DNA of 20,804 nt from a virus. The stretch's first letter is position 1; every line of letters starts with the position of its first letter. Made by a program: the position numbers and the translations under genes. The stretch is from IMG/VR virus record IMGVR_UViG_3300035183_000942, positions 1-20,804 of that record, one strand, 5' to 3'. Below the pieces are notes generated by a model. It did not search any database and had not been told where the DNA came from. It worked only from the letters and a program-made list of their open reading frames with translations. This document shows positions 15,327 to 20,804 of this stretch, piece by piece.

Positions 15327-15346
15327 CTTGTGAAGGCGTTCACAAG
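15327..15346. promoter_or_regulatory. Third TGTGA-N6-TCACA palindrome, perfect 8-bp arms
   Basis: CTTGTGAA and TTCACAAG flank GGCG, giving the most symmetrical of the three sites. It lies about 1 kb to the right of the first two, on the early-gene side of the control region, so one regulator may bind both flanks. Confidence 0.65.
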
Positions 15347-15380
15347 CCGGCCAGCCCGGCGGGTACCAACGGTGACGTGA

Positions 15381-15553
15381 GTGGAAAAATTCCACACTCT
15401 CCGTTAGGAGCAGGATCTGAGTGTGTCAAAGTGGCAGTGGTGGGGCGGGCGGACTGCAATTTTTGCACTCGGGGCTGACAGACGGTGTGGAATTTTTCCA
15501 CACGTGAGGGGCAGCGAGTGTCTGGTGGCGGACAGTGTGTAATTTTTACACAC
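15381..15553. repeat. Four short palindromes with covarying arms and AT-rich core
   Basis: The sites are 15381-15395 (GTGGAA-AAA-TTCCAC), 15455-15467 (TGCAA-TTT-TTGCA, extended to GA..TC with one mismatch), 15485-15503 (GTGTGGAA-TTT-TTCCACAC) and 15535-15553 (GTGTGTAA-TTT-TTACACAC). The pair flanking the AA/TT core is G-C, C-G, G-C and T-A in turn, each time matched in the other arm. Centres are 73, 33 and 50 bp apart. These are islands of A/T in very GC-rich DNA. They may be operators, origin elements or small RNA hairpins. Confidence 0.7.
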
Positions 15554-15852
15554 CTGGGGTGGGCGGCGCCCCACTCCCCCTCCACACACCTCCATGAGAC
15601 AGAAGCAACACATTATCGGACGTAGCCGTTTCGGTTCGGAGGCCCACTGGCCGCGAAGCCGGTAGACACGCCACCACGCGTCGGAAGCGCCCCACGAAGC
15701 GGAGTGCCGCGAGGCGCCAGGCGATTCGCTTGAGATGACGCGGAGATCGCTGACACGGGCTGCCGCGAGCGGCGCGCATGGCGCCGGGCCCTGAGGCCAG
15801 ACACCCCCACGGATAGTGTCCGCAAGGTCTCGGAGCCTCTACATCTTGGGGC

Positions 15853-15880
15853 TTGACAGCAGGGATAGCGGTGATATCGT
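15853..15880 (+). promoter_or_regulatory. Sigma70-like promoter for the rightward gene cluster
   Basis: A perfect TTGACA (15853-15858) is followed after 16 bp by TATCGT (15875-15880), 51 bp before the first rightward start codon. Such an AT-containing pair stands out in this sequence. The -10 box matches TATAAT at four of six positions. Confidence 0.6.
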
Positions 15881-15931
15881 CCCCAGTGACGGGCTCGCAT
15901 GGGGCGGAGCCGGAGAAAGGGGGAGCAAGGG

Positions 15932-16273
15932 ATGGGATGGAAGATCCAGTACGGCAGCACCACCAAGCCGACGCAGTCATGGGGCCGAGAGGTGGAGGAG
16001 ACGCTCCGGCTCCACCGAGCCAATGCCTCCACCTTCCTGTCGGACCTGGCCTATGCCGCGGCGCGCGAGTTCACGTCGGGCTGGCATGCCGACGACTGGC
16101 GCGCGGCTCGGCGCGGGCTGAGCCCGCGGCAGCGTGAGCTCCTCCGCGAGCTCGCCGACACGCTCGCGAGTGAGTGGACCACGTCGTGGGACACGCCGGC
16201 CGACACGCGGGCGTACGCGCGGGAGCTCCGCCGCGCCATCCCCCGGGCCGTGCGGGCCTTGGCGCGCCGGTAG
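15932..16273 (+). CDS. Hypothetical helical protein, 113 aa, first early-type gene
   Basis: No family is recognised. The protein starts MGWKIQYGSTTKP and is then largely helical and charged, with Arg/Ala/Glu/Trp-rich segments (VEETLRLHRANASTFLSDLAYAAAREF, LSPRQRELLRELADTLASEW) and a strongly basic C-terminus (ELRRAIPRAVRALARR). This composition would suit a nucleic-acid-associated or regulatory protein, but no motif decides it. The ATG at 15932 has GGGGGAG 6 nt upstream. An in-frame ATG at 15899 would add 11 residues without such a signal and lies close to the promoter. It is the first gene after the rightward promoter. Confidence 0.7.
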   Translation: MGWKIQYGSTTKPTQSWGREVEETLRLHRANASTFLSDLAYAAAREFTSGWHADDWRAARRGLSPRQRELLRELADTLASEWTTSWDTPADTRAYARELRRAIPRAVRALARR

Positions 16274-16289
16274 GCAAGGGAGGAACACC

Positions 16290-16916
16290 ATGAGCACGCG
16301 ATTCCGGGAAGTGGTGAACACGCGCTTCGGCGGCCGGCTGTCAGCCGGCTACCACGAGCCAGGCTCCGGTAAAGCGTCCGCGCATGAGGCCGCGGCCGCC
16401 GCGCGAGGTCTACCGTGGTCCGATAGCCCATGGGCCGCAGGGCTGCCTGACCTGCAGCCCCTCAATGACGGCCCCTGGTCATCGGATGAGGCGAGGACTG
16501 CCGCCCTGGTTCCCGTCGTCGAGGCGCTCTGGGACTGGCTGCACTGGCCGTCTAGCCGACAGCGGGCCTGGTCCCACGAGGTCGTGCTCCGGACGGTGAG
16601 AGAGGTCGTGTCGCGGTGCGCGTGGGCGCACGGCGCCCCAGAGGCGGCCGACGCCTGCGCAGGCGCCGCCACGATCGACGACGCCCGCGCCGCCGCCGGG
16701 TGGCTCGTCAGCGACCTGGCCTACCTGGCGCGCACCGGGCCTCTCCACGAGATGGCGCGGTCAGCCCACTTGGCCGCCTCGATCCAGCACGAGGCGGCAG
16801 CGGCGGCAGCGGCCTATGCCGCTCGCGCGTGGGCCGAGCTCGGCAAGCCCGATGCGGCCGACGAGGCGCTCCGCACGGCCTGCCGCATCTGGCGCGAGGC
16901 GGCCCTGTCGCAGTAG
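16290..16916 (+). CDS. FGGRLSAG-family phage protein, copy 1 (208 aa), unknown function
   Basis: The protein is a paralog of the one at 19192-19911. Shared blocks are RFGGRLSAGYH (12-22), ARGLPWSDSPWAAGLPDLQPLNDGPWSSDEART (about 38-70), ALWDWLHWPSSRQRAW, VLRTVREV, and the C-terminal AARAWAELGKPDAADEALRTACRIWREAA. The middle and end are Ala-rich (HEAAAAAAAYAARAW). I recognise this arrangement (FGGR-S-G-H-P, then DLxPLNDxPWSSD, then an Ala-rich helical region ending in CxIWxEA) from proteins of unknown function in other phages. No catalytic motif is evident. The ATG at 16290 is preceded by AAGGGAGG, 7 nt away. The same leader (AAGGGAGGAAC) precedes the second copy. Confidence 0.8.
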   Translation: MSTRFREVVNTRFGGRLSAGYHEPGSGKASAHEAAAAARGLPWSDSPWAAGLPDLQPLNDGPWSSDEARTAALVPVVEALWDWLHWPSSRQRAWSHEVVLRTVREVVSRCAWAHGAPEAADACAGAATIDDARAAAGWLVSDLAYLARTGPLHEMARSAHLAASIQHEAAAAAAAYAARAWAELGKPDAADEALRTACRIWREAALSQ

Positions 16917-17015
16917 CCCGACCCGCGCCGGGATCCGCGCGGGCTGCCTCGCGGCCGGGCAGAACCAGAGGCCGTGAGATCGGACCATGAGCACCATGAG
17001 AGAGGAGGAGAAGCG

Positions 17016-17486
17016 ATGGACGCGCAGGGCATGGCCCAGACCGAGCCCCAGACCGAGCCGCAGCCCCAGCCCGAGCCCGAGCTGCCCCAGTACGTGCGCG
17101 AGGCGTGCGATCTAGCGGCCTCCGGCGCCGAGCCGCCGGACACGCCACTGCAGATCGTCGCGGCCCGCAAGGATTACTCCGCCCGCGGGCGGTGCCGGGA
17201 GCACTGGTACCGCCTCGCCTGGCGGGGCGGCGAGTGGCGATATCTCGGCGACCGGCGGCTCGCGGTCGGGCGGTTCCTTGCGGCGGACAGGCATGACGCA
17301 GTCGACGCCGATGTTTGGCCCGGAGAGCTCATCGTCGAGCACGATCGCGGCGGCCCGATCCGGGCGGCCTACCTGGTCACCGAGGAGGAGCTCATGCGGT
17401 GCGAGCTGCGTCGGACGCGCGACGGCCAGCTCCGCATCACCCTACCGGACGGGCGGGACGTGGTCCGCCCGAACCCGCGGCGGTGA
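17016..17486 (+). CDS. Hypothetical protein, 156 aa, with Pro/Gln/Glu-rich N-terminus
   Basis: The first 30 residues are a low-complexity Thr-Glu-Pro-Gln stretch (QTEPQTEPQPQPEPELPQ), followed by a folded-looking part. This has YVREACDLAASG, then strands around HWYRLAWRGGEWRYLGDRRLAVGRFLAAD (about 77-105), and a C-terminal LRRTRDGQLRITLPDGRDVVRPNPRR. No known family or motif is recognised. The ATG at 17016 has AGGAGGAG 5 nt before it. An upstream ATG at 16974 would add 14 residues and lacks a signal. The gap to the previous gene is 99 bp with nothing notable. Confidence 0.75.
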   Translation: MDAQGMAQTEPQTEPQPQPEPELPQYVREACDLAASGAEPPDTPLQIVAARKDYSARGRCREHWYRLAWRGGEWRYLGDRRLAVGRFLAADRHDAVDADVWPGELIVEHDRGGPIRAAYLVTEEELMRCELRRTRDGQLRITLPDGRDVVRPNPRR

Positions 17487-17499
17487 GGGAGGACAGACC

Positions 17500-17709
17500 A
17501 TGGACGGCGCACGATCACTGTCGATCCGAGCCATCGATGTCGGGTTCGACTTGCGGGTGCTGGGCATGATCGTCGAGATTCCGCGCACGGTGACGGCCGT
17601 CACCTACGACGATCGGCAGGGGGAGGCTCGAGTGGTCCGCGGAGACGCGGGCACCATCGCGCGCGCCCTACGGCGTGCCGGCTACCGCGTGCGGTGGGCG
17701 GACGCCTGA
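17500..17709 (+). CDS. Hypothetical small alpha/beta protein, 69 aa
   Basis: No family is recognised. The protein alternates strands and a helix: SLSIRAIDVGFDLRVLGMIVEIP, TVTAVTYDDRQGEARVV, then GTIARALRRAGYRVRWADA. The ending (helix with ARALRRAGYRVRW) is typical of small phage proteins with a compact alpha/beta fold. The ATG at 17500 lies 13 nt after the previous stop, with GGGAGG about 7 nt upstream. The start at 17500 is preferred to a longer frame inside the previous gene because of that signal. Confidence 0.7.
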   Translation: MDGARSLSIRAIDVGFDLRVLGMIVEIPRTVTAVTYDDRQGEARVVRGDAGTIARALRRAGYRVRWADA

Positions 17710-17728
17710 GCGAGCGCAGTCGTGGCTT

Positions 17729-17755
17729 ACGGCGGACGGCCCATCCGTCCGCCGT
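17729..17755 (+). terminator. Perfect 11-bp hairpin, terminator- or attenuator-like
   Basis: ACGGCGGACGG (17729-17739) and CCGTCCGCCGT (17745-17755) pair perfectly around the 5-nt loop CCCAT, in the 69-bp gap between two small genes. No T-run follows (GGGCCCCC instead), so it may be a partial terminator, an mRNA stabiliser or a processing site. Confidence 0.55.
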
Positions 17756-17778
17756 GGGCCCCCACCGAAGGGAGGCGC

Positions 17779-17952
17779 ATGACGATGACCCGATGGCTCG
17801 ACACGTGCGACGGGTGCGGGGCTGACATCCCCCCCGAGGCCCCGGCCGGGCTGTGCGAGGCCTGCGAGGATGCGCGGGCCCGCGACGACGACGCGGCCCG
17901 TCGCGGGTACGAGTACGAGACGTACCCGTGGTGGGACGACGACTGGAGGTGA
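17779..17952 (+). CDS. Small zinc-ribbon-like protein, 57 aa
   Basis: CDGC at 10-13 and CEAC at 26-29 form a CxxC-12-CxxC pattern that could hold one zinc ion. The remainder is very acidic (ARDDDAA, then YEYETYPWWDDDWR at the C-terminus). Small acidic zinc-ribbon proteins in phages often bind host RNA polymerase or other proteins, but nothing here proves a partner. The ATG at 17779 has GGGAGG only 3 nt upstream. The ATG at 17785 (MTRW) has 9 nt spacing and would shorten the protein by two residues. The stop TGA lies within the next gene's ribosome binding site. Confidence 0.75.
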   Translation: MTMTRWLDTCDGCGADIPPEAPAGLCEACEDARARDDDAARRGYEYETYPWWDDDWR

Positions 17953-17959
17953 TGAGCCG

Positions 17960-18199
17960 ATGAGCGTCCGCATCCTGTACGACTCGTCAGCCGGAGCCGC
18001 AGCCCTGTACTGCTCCTCGTCCGGATGGGCCTTCGGGCCCGTCATCCGCGACGCAGACGGGGTCCCGGCTCCTGACCTTGCCCGGGAGTGGCTCGCGTGG
18101 CTCCGCGAGCGGGGGACCGACCCCCGCCTGCTCAGCGACGCGGACCTGGAGCGAGCGTACGTGACGTGGCGCGATGCTCGCCACGTGGAGGAGGCCTGA
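17960..18199 (+). CDS. Hypothetical protein, 79 aa
   Basis: The protein is a compact alpha/beta type: MSVRILYDSSAGAAALYCSSSGWAFGPVI (two strands with a turn), then EWLAWLRERGTDPRLLSDADLERAYVTWRD (helices). The pattern 'VRILYD...ALYxSxxGWAFGPV...LSDADLExxYxxW' is one I recognise from small phage proteins, with no assigned role. Translation should be strong: GGAGGTGAT, a full anti-16S match, lies 6 nt before the ATG at 17960 and includes the stop of the previous gene. Confidence 0.75.
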   Translation: MSVRILYDSSAGAAALYCSSSGWAFGPVIRDADGVPAPDLAREWLAWLRERGTDPRLLSDADLERAYVTWRDARHVEEA

Positions 18200-18201
18200 C
18201 G

Positions 18202-18375
18202 ATGGATGAGCGCGAAATCCCCACGCGATGGCGCGACCTGCTCGACTTTGCGCGCATCTGTTGCGCCAACGCCGTGCGGCTCGAAGCTACCGACCCTCGA
18301 GACGTGCTGTGCGTCTGTGCGCATCGCGAGTGGTGCGACACGCACGGGCTCACGCACGTCGGCACGCATGATTGA
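18202..18375 (+). CDS. Cysteine-containing small protein, 57 aa, unknown
   Basis: The protein starts MDEREIPTRWRDLLDFARICCANAVRLEATDPRD. A short region then holds most of its Cys/His residues (VLCVCAHREWCDTHGLTHVGTHD, about 35-57). Together with the CC pair at about 20-21 these could ligate a metal, but the spacing matches no family I know. The ATG at 18202 follows the previous stop by 2 nt, with GGAGGAGG 7 nt upstream, so coupling is likely. Confidence 0.7.
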   Translation: MDEREIPTRWRDLLDFARICCANAVRLEATDPRDVLCVCAHREWCDTHGLTHVGTHD

Positions 18376-18388
18376 GAGGAGACGCGCC

Positions 18389-19195
18389 ATGCCGTACACC
18401 ATCCGAGTCCCTGCTAGCGATCTCCGGCACGCGTGGGCGATGGTCGCGGGCGCCGCGTCCCGCGATGCGGATCGGCCGCACCTCGCCGCCGTGCGGCTCA
18501 GCCTTGCCGGGCTGGGCCATGACTACCCGACGCTCCGGCTTCTGGCCACGGACGGGTATGAGCTCCGATGGGCCGACGTCGTGTCCGCCGACCGACGCGA
18601 CGACGCGACGCCCGCCGAGCCTCCGCCGCCCCTCGCCGTCCCGGCCGACGCTCTCGAAAACGGGCCCCGTGGTCGGCACGCCCTGGTCGGACTGGCCTGG
18701 CCCACCAACGGTGGGCCCGCCCGCATCGCCGATGCCGACGTGACGCTCGTCGAGGGGTTCCCGGAAATTGACCGGCTCATCCCTGACGCAGCGCCCAACG
18801 CAGCCCTGGTGGTCCCGGCGCGCGAGTGGATCGCCGGGTTGCGCGCCGCCGCCGCCGCATCCGGAGCCCATGCCATCACTATCCGGGCCCGGGCCGGCGC
18901 GACGGCGGCGTTCTTCCGCGCCGCCGATTCGCGCAGCCGGCTCGCCGCCGTGGTCCGCGTCCCCCTAGATGCGCCGGCGCCGCGCGACGTCGCCGTCCGC
19001 GTCGATGCCCAGCGGCTCGCGCGGCTCAGCGCCGCCGTCGCGGGCTCCGCGCGCTACCTGTGGATCGCCGTCGAGGCGCCGCGGCGCCCGCTGACGGTGC
19101 TCCCGGCGCGCTCCGCTTCGGCGCCGCACTTGACGCATGGCGCGGTGGTCATGCCCTGCGCGCCTGTCGCATGGCAGAAGGGAGGAACGCCATGA
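18389..19195 (+). CDS. Reduced DNA polymerase sliding clamp (DnaN-like), 268 aa
   Basis: Sliding clamps encircle DNA and tether polymerases. Features of bacterial DnaN can be seen: LAAVRLSLAG...TLRLLATDGYELRWADV (32-64), the counterpart of the first-domain LxLxATDxExxxxxxV; VEGFPEIDRLIPDA...ALVVPAREWIAGLRAAAAAS (121-158), like the FPxxxxllP and following helix of domain 2; DVAVRVDAQRLARLSAAV (200-217); and the C-terminal HLTHGAVVMPCAPV (247-260), like the DnaN ending YVVMPMRL. The protein is about 100 residues shorter than cellular DnaN (about 366), so one domain may be missing or condensed. The ATG at 18389 has GAGAGGAG 7 nt upstream. The stop overlaps the next ATG by four bases (ATGA). Similarity is judged by eye, and the shorter form is unusual. 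Confidence 0.7.
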   Translation: MPYTIRVPASDLRHAWAMVAGAASRDADRPHLAAVRLSLAGLGHDYPTLRLLATDGYELRWADVVSADRRDDATPAEPPPPLAVPADALENGPRGRHALVGLAWPTNGGPARIADADVTLVEGFPEIDRLIPDAAPNAALVVPAREWIAGLRAAAAASGAHAITIRARAGATAAFFRAADSRSRLAAVVRVPLDAPAPRDVAVRVDAQRLARLSAAVAGSARYLWIAVEAPRRPLTVLPARSASAPHLTHGAVVMPCAPVAWQKGGTP

Positions 19196-19911
19196 CGACA
19201 GTCCCGTCGGTTCCTGTCGAGCAATTCCGTCACGTCTTGCAGGAGCGGTTCGGCGGCCGGCTCTCCGCTGGCTGCCACCGCCCAGACGATGGCGTAGCAT
19301 GCGCCCTCGAAGCCGCCGCGGTAGCCCGCGGGCTGCCGTGGACGGACAATCCGTCGGCCGTCGGGCTGCCGGACCTGCGGCCGCTCAATGACGGGCCGTG
19401 GTCGAGCGATACTGCGCGGACGGAGGCACTCGTCTCTGTCGCCGAGGCCCTGTGGGATTGGGCGGAGTGGACTAAGGCCCAGCGGCGGGCCTGGTGCGAG
19501 ACGGTTGCCCTCCGGACGGTCCGAGAGCTCTTGCCCGACCTCCTGCGCGCGTTCGGCCTGCCGGAGCACGCTGCTGCGTGCGCGGCCGCGGGCACGCTCC
19601 CTGACGCCCGCGCCGCTGCCTGGGCGGCGGTGAGCGGACTGTCTCAGCGGTCGTCGGGTCACGCGTGGCCAGTCCTGGAATCGGCCCGGACGGCCGAGCA
19701 AGCCGTTGCGACGTGGTGGTCGCCCGCGCCGGCGGCCCGCGCGGCTTGTCATGCGGCCCGCGCGTGGGCCGAGCTCGGCCTGTGCGACGCAGCCGAAGAG
19801 ACGCTACAGCAGGCCTGCCGCATCTGGCGCGAGGCGGCCCGCGACTCGGCCAGCCTGGCGTATGCCATGCACAGGCTGACGCACGCCAGTCAGCCGGAAC
19901 CGAGAGGATGA
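19192..19911 (+). CDS. FGGRLSAG-family phage protein, copy 2 (239 aa), unknown function
   Basis: The protein is a diverged paralog of the one at 16290-16916. It shares RFGGRLSAGCH (19-29), ARGLPWTDNPSAVGLPDLRPLNDGPWSSDTARTEAL, ALWDWAEWTKAQRRAW, ALRTVRELLP and ARAWAELGLCDAAEETLQQACRIWREAA. It has a longer N-terminus and about 20 extra C-terminal residues. The middle segments have diverged most, while the blocks above are nearly the same, so those residues probably carry the function. Even the ribosome binding leader (AAGGGAGGAAC) is shared, which points to a gene duplication including the leader. The ATG at 19192 overlaps the clamp stop (ATGA), so the two proteins are made together. No known catalytic motif is present. 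Confidence 0.8.
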   Translation: MTTVPSVPVEQFRHVLQERFGGRLSAGCHRPDDGVACALEAAAVARGLPWTDNPSAVGLPDLRPLNDGPWSSDTARTEALVSVAEALWDWAEWTKAQRRAWCETVALRTVRELLPDLLRAFGLPEHAAACAAAGTLPDARAAAWAAVSGLSQRSSGHAWPVLESARTAEQAVATWWSPAPAARAACHAARAWAELGLCDAAEETLQQACRIWREAARDSASLAYAMHRLTHASQPEPRG

Positions 19912-19913
19912 CC

Positions 19914-20132
19914 ATGCGACACCGACACATGCTCACGCTCCGCGTGGACCCGCGCCTCCTGCGTCCGATCCGCATTGCCGCGGCCCCGCGCCCGATGAAT
20001 GCCTGGATCGTCGAGGCCATCGAACGCGCGCTTGGGCAGCAGGCTCAGCGGGACCCCGCCCTGGCCGCTGCGCTCGATGTGGCGCAGCCGCCGAACGACG
20101 GCCGAGCGGACGCGACGCCGGCGACGCCCTGA
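19914..20132 (+). CDS. Ribbon-helix-helix (Arc/MetJ-like) DNA-binding protein, 72 aa
   Basis: MLTLRVDPRLLRPIRIAAAPRPMNAWIVEAIERAL (6-40) matches the ribbon-helix-helix pattern. There is a strand of alternating residues (LTLRVD), a first helix (PRLLRPIRIAAA) and a second helix beginning MNAWIVEAIERAL, as in Arc-type dimers. The tail is polar and probably flexible. Such proteins usually repress phage promoters, so it could act on the palindromes in the control region. I prefer the ATG at 19914, with GAGAGG 6 nt upstream. The ATG at 19908 overlaps the previous stop but has no room for that signal. It is the last gene of the rightward cluster. Confidence 0.75.
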   Translation: MRHRHMLTLRVDPRLLRPIRIAAAPRPMNAWIVEAIERALGQQAQRDPALAAALDVAQPPNDGRADATPATP

Positions 20133-20147
20133 CGCCCGAGGCGGGAT

Positions 20148-20188
20148 GCCACCGCGCGCGGGTGAGCCGTCACCCACGTCGCGGTGGC
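20148..20188. terminator. Nested hairpin between convergent genes, likely bidirectional terminator
   Basis: The outer arms GCCACCGCG (20148-20156) and CGCGGTGGC (20180-20188) are a perfect 9-bp inverted repeat. Inside it, GGGTGA (20160-20165) and TCACCC (20170-20175) pair around GCCG. It fills the 63-bp gap between two converging clusters. T-runs are absent, as often in GC-rich genomes. Confidence 0.5.
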
Positions 20189-20195
20189 GCCGTCG

Positions 20196-20399
20196 TCATC
20201 GCACGCGCTCCGTCGCCAGGAGCCCGCCGAGACTGAGCCGCGCCTCGCGCGGCTCCGGTTGCGGCTCCGGGCCCGCCACGATCTCGCGCGCAGGGTCGTG
20301 CGCCCGCAGACGCGCCCAAGCAAGCCCCTCCGTCGGGGCGCGAACCTCGATGACGTGGCCCGCGCGATCCACGAATCGCCACCGCGTCATCGCTGTCAT
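20196..20399 (-). CDS. Hypothetical small protein, 67 aa
   Basis: No family is recognised. The first half looks like a small beta-alpha element (WRFVDRAGHVIEVRAPTEGLAWARLRAHDP), and the second is a charged Pro/Glu/Arg segment (VAGPEPQPEPREARLSLGGLL). The pattern 'WRFVDxxGHxIEVxAPxExLAWARLRxHDP' could be a compact phage-type fold. The ATG at 20399 overlaps the stop of the upstream gene (ATGA), so it appears coupled. An internal ATG at 20390 (MTRWRF) is also possible. It is the last gene of the leftward RusA cluster. Confidence 0.65.
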   Translation of the reverse strand: MTAMTRWRFVDRAGHVIEVRAPTEGLAWARLRAHDPAREIVAGPEPQPEPREARLSLGGLLATERVR

Positions 20400-20593
20400 C
20401 GGTGGTCCCCATCGAGCTCATCGAGCGTGTCGGCCACGCGCCGCGAGACCTCGATCACGGCCTCCAGGATCTCGACGAGCTCGCGCCACGGCAGGCCCTC
20501 CTCCGCGTCCGCGTCCTCCAGCCGCTCACGCAGCCGACCGATGGCGTCCTCGCACCACTCCAGTTGGCCATGCAACAACCGAGACCGTTTCAT
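20396..20593 (-). CDS. Hypothetical coiled-coil protein, 65 aa
   Basis: The protein is acidic and almost entirely helical: LLHGQLEWCEDAIGRLRERLEDADAEEGLPWRELVEILEAVIEVSRRVADTLDELDGDHR, with heptad-like hydrophobic spacing and one Gly-Leu-Pro break (about 33-35). This suggests a helical hairpin or small oligomer. No family is recognised. The ATG at 20593 overlaps the stop of the RusA-like gene (ATGA), with AAGGAG 8 nt upstream. The stop overlaps the next start in the same way. Confidence 0.7.
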   Translation of the reverse strand: MKRSRLLHGQLEWCEDAIGRLRERLEDADAEEGLPWRELVEILEAVIEVSRRVADTLDELDGDHR

Positions 20594-20804
20594 CGGTGTC
20601 GCTCCTTCCGCTCTGGTGGTGGCTCGTCTACCCGGGCGACCGTGATCTGGACGCCCGGGGCGCCGTCGTACACCTTCTGCAGTTCGAGCCGGACGATCCG
20701 CGCGTCATCCGGGAACACGATGCCCTGCAGGGCATCCAGCACGCCCGAGGCGAGGCGTTCCACGTCCGGGCGCACCGTCGGCCAGGCGCGCTTGGCCGCT
20801 GGCC
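20590..20804 (-). CDS. rusA: RusA-like Holliday junction resolvase, N-terminus cut by window edge
   Basis: RusA cuts four-way DNA junctions formed in phage replication and recombination. The 70 visible residues contain its signature: RPDVERLASGVLDALQGIVFPDDARIVRLELQK. This matches the family pattern KPDxDNLxKxxLDALxGxxxxDDxxV, with metal-binding acids in PD and DD. The second Asp of the first motif is replaced by Glu (PDVE) and the Asn by Arg, which could alter metal binding. A strand (GVQITVARV) and a basic tail (PPPERKERHR) end the protein. The frame is open to the right edge, so the true start lies outside. A GTG at 20775 is probably internal. Confidence 0.85.
   Translation of the reverse strand, partial: PAAKRAWPTVRPDVERLASGVLDALQGIVFPDDARIVRLELQKVYDGAPGVQITVARVDEPPPERKERHR

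Larger units (their letters stand above)
14083..15931. other. 1.85-kb non-coding control region between divergent gene blocks
   Basis: Nothing here reads as a convincing gene. Frames are open on several strands only because of the GC content, and they translate to Arg/Pro/Gly/Ala repeats. Instead the region is layered. From left to right it has 20-bp tandem repeats (14180-14240), two TGTGA-N6-TCACA sites (14301-14348) and a GTGG-rich repeat block (about 14365-14660). A very GC-rich block follows with clustered CTCGAG sites and a long inverted repeat (about 14660-15120), then a third TGTGA site (15327-15346). Last come four short palindromes with AT-rich cores (15381-15553) and a rightward promoter (15853-15880). 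This is where operators, a replication origin or a pac/cos site would be expected. Confidence 0.7.

Noticed and set aside
14301-15553. CRISPR array
   Set aside because: Repeats are few, palindromic, differ in sequence and are irregularly spaced, and no cas genes are present.
15600-15850. tRNA or other structured RNA gene in the gene-free stretch before the early promoter
   Set aside because: A GGTTCGG near 15632 recalls a T-loop, but no cloverleaf arms can be built around it. I see nothing else definite in this stretch.
15546-15980. Minus-strand frames of 139-144 codons over the end of the control region
   Set aside because: They cover the rightward promoter and the start of the first rightward gene, have no recognisable motifs or ribosome binding site, and use codons unlike the neighbours.

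Overview
The window is a piece of a tailed-phage genome (Caudoviricetes, podovirus-like module) with very high GC, roughly 70% by eye. It could be a free phage, a prophage or a metagenomic viral contig. The sequence does not reveal the host, and I see no integrase, tRNA, rRNA, IS element or CRISPR array. The virion module is recognised from a terminase large subunit with full ATPase and nuclease motifs, a portal protein, a scaffold-like protein and a major capsid protein of the N4-gp56 family. Both ends are cut: an aminotransferase gene runs off the left edge and a RusA-like resolvase gene runs in from the right edge.

Layout. From about 14.1 kb to 1, all genes lie on the minus strand and read as one tightly packed late operon. 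In order of transcription it holds a small two-helix membrane protein (holin-like), a probable small terminase, TerL, portal, a small beta-rich protein, two small structural-type proteins, a 60-aa basic protein, scaffold, major capsid, a 97-aa protein, a GNAT-like protein, three large Ala/Gln-rich proteins that look like internal or DNA-ejection proteins, and a class IV PLP aminotransferase. Many joints are ATGA, GTGA or TGATG overlaps, and several stop codons sit inside the next ribosome binding site (TAGGAGG). Translational coupling through the operon is therefore likely.

From 14.1 to 15.9 kb there is a 1.85-kb intergenic region between the leftward late operon and a rightward set of small early-type genes. 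It holds tandem repeats, three exact TGTGA-N6-TCACA sites, a GTGG-rich repeat block, a CTCGAG-rich block, a cluster of four short palindromes whose arms covary around an AAWTTTT-type core, and a good sigma70-like promoter facing right. It is the obvious candidate for the control region, and perhaps also for the replication origin or packaging site.

From 15.9 to 20.1 kb, nine rightward genes follow. They include two diverged paralogs of an FGGRLSAG-containing family, several very small proteins (one with a CxxC...CxxC zinc-ribbon pattern), a reduced DnaN-like sliding clamp of 268 aa, and a ribbon-helix-helix DNA-binding protein. This cluster converges, across a nested hairpin at 20148-20188, on a second leftward cluster (20804 to 20196) of a RusA-like Holliday junction resolvase and two small proteins. 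The right-hand part thus looks like DNA replication, recombination and control, and the left-hand part like packaging and virion assembly.

The least expected items are the aminotransferase coupled to a virion gene, the covarying palindrome cluster, the exact CRP-type sites, the shortened clamp, and the long open frame that continues past the TGA of the holin-like gene into the small terminase gene.
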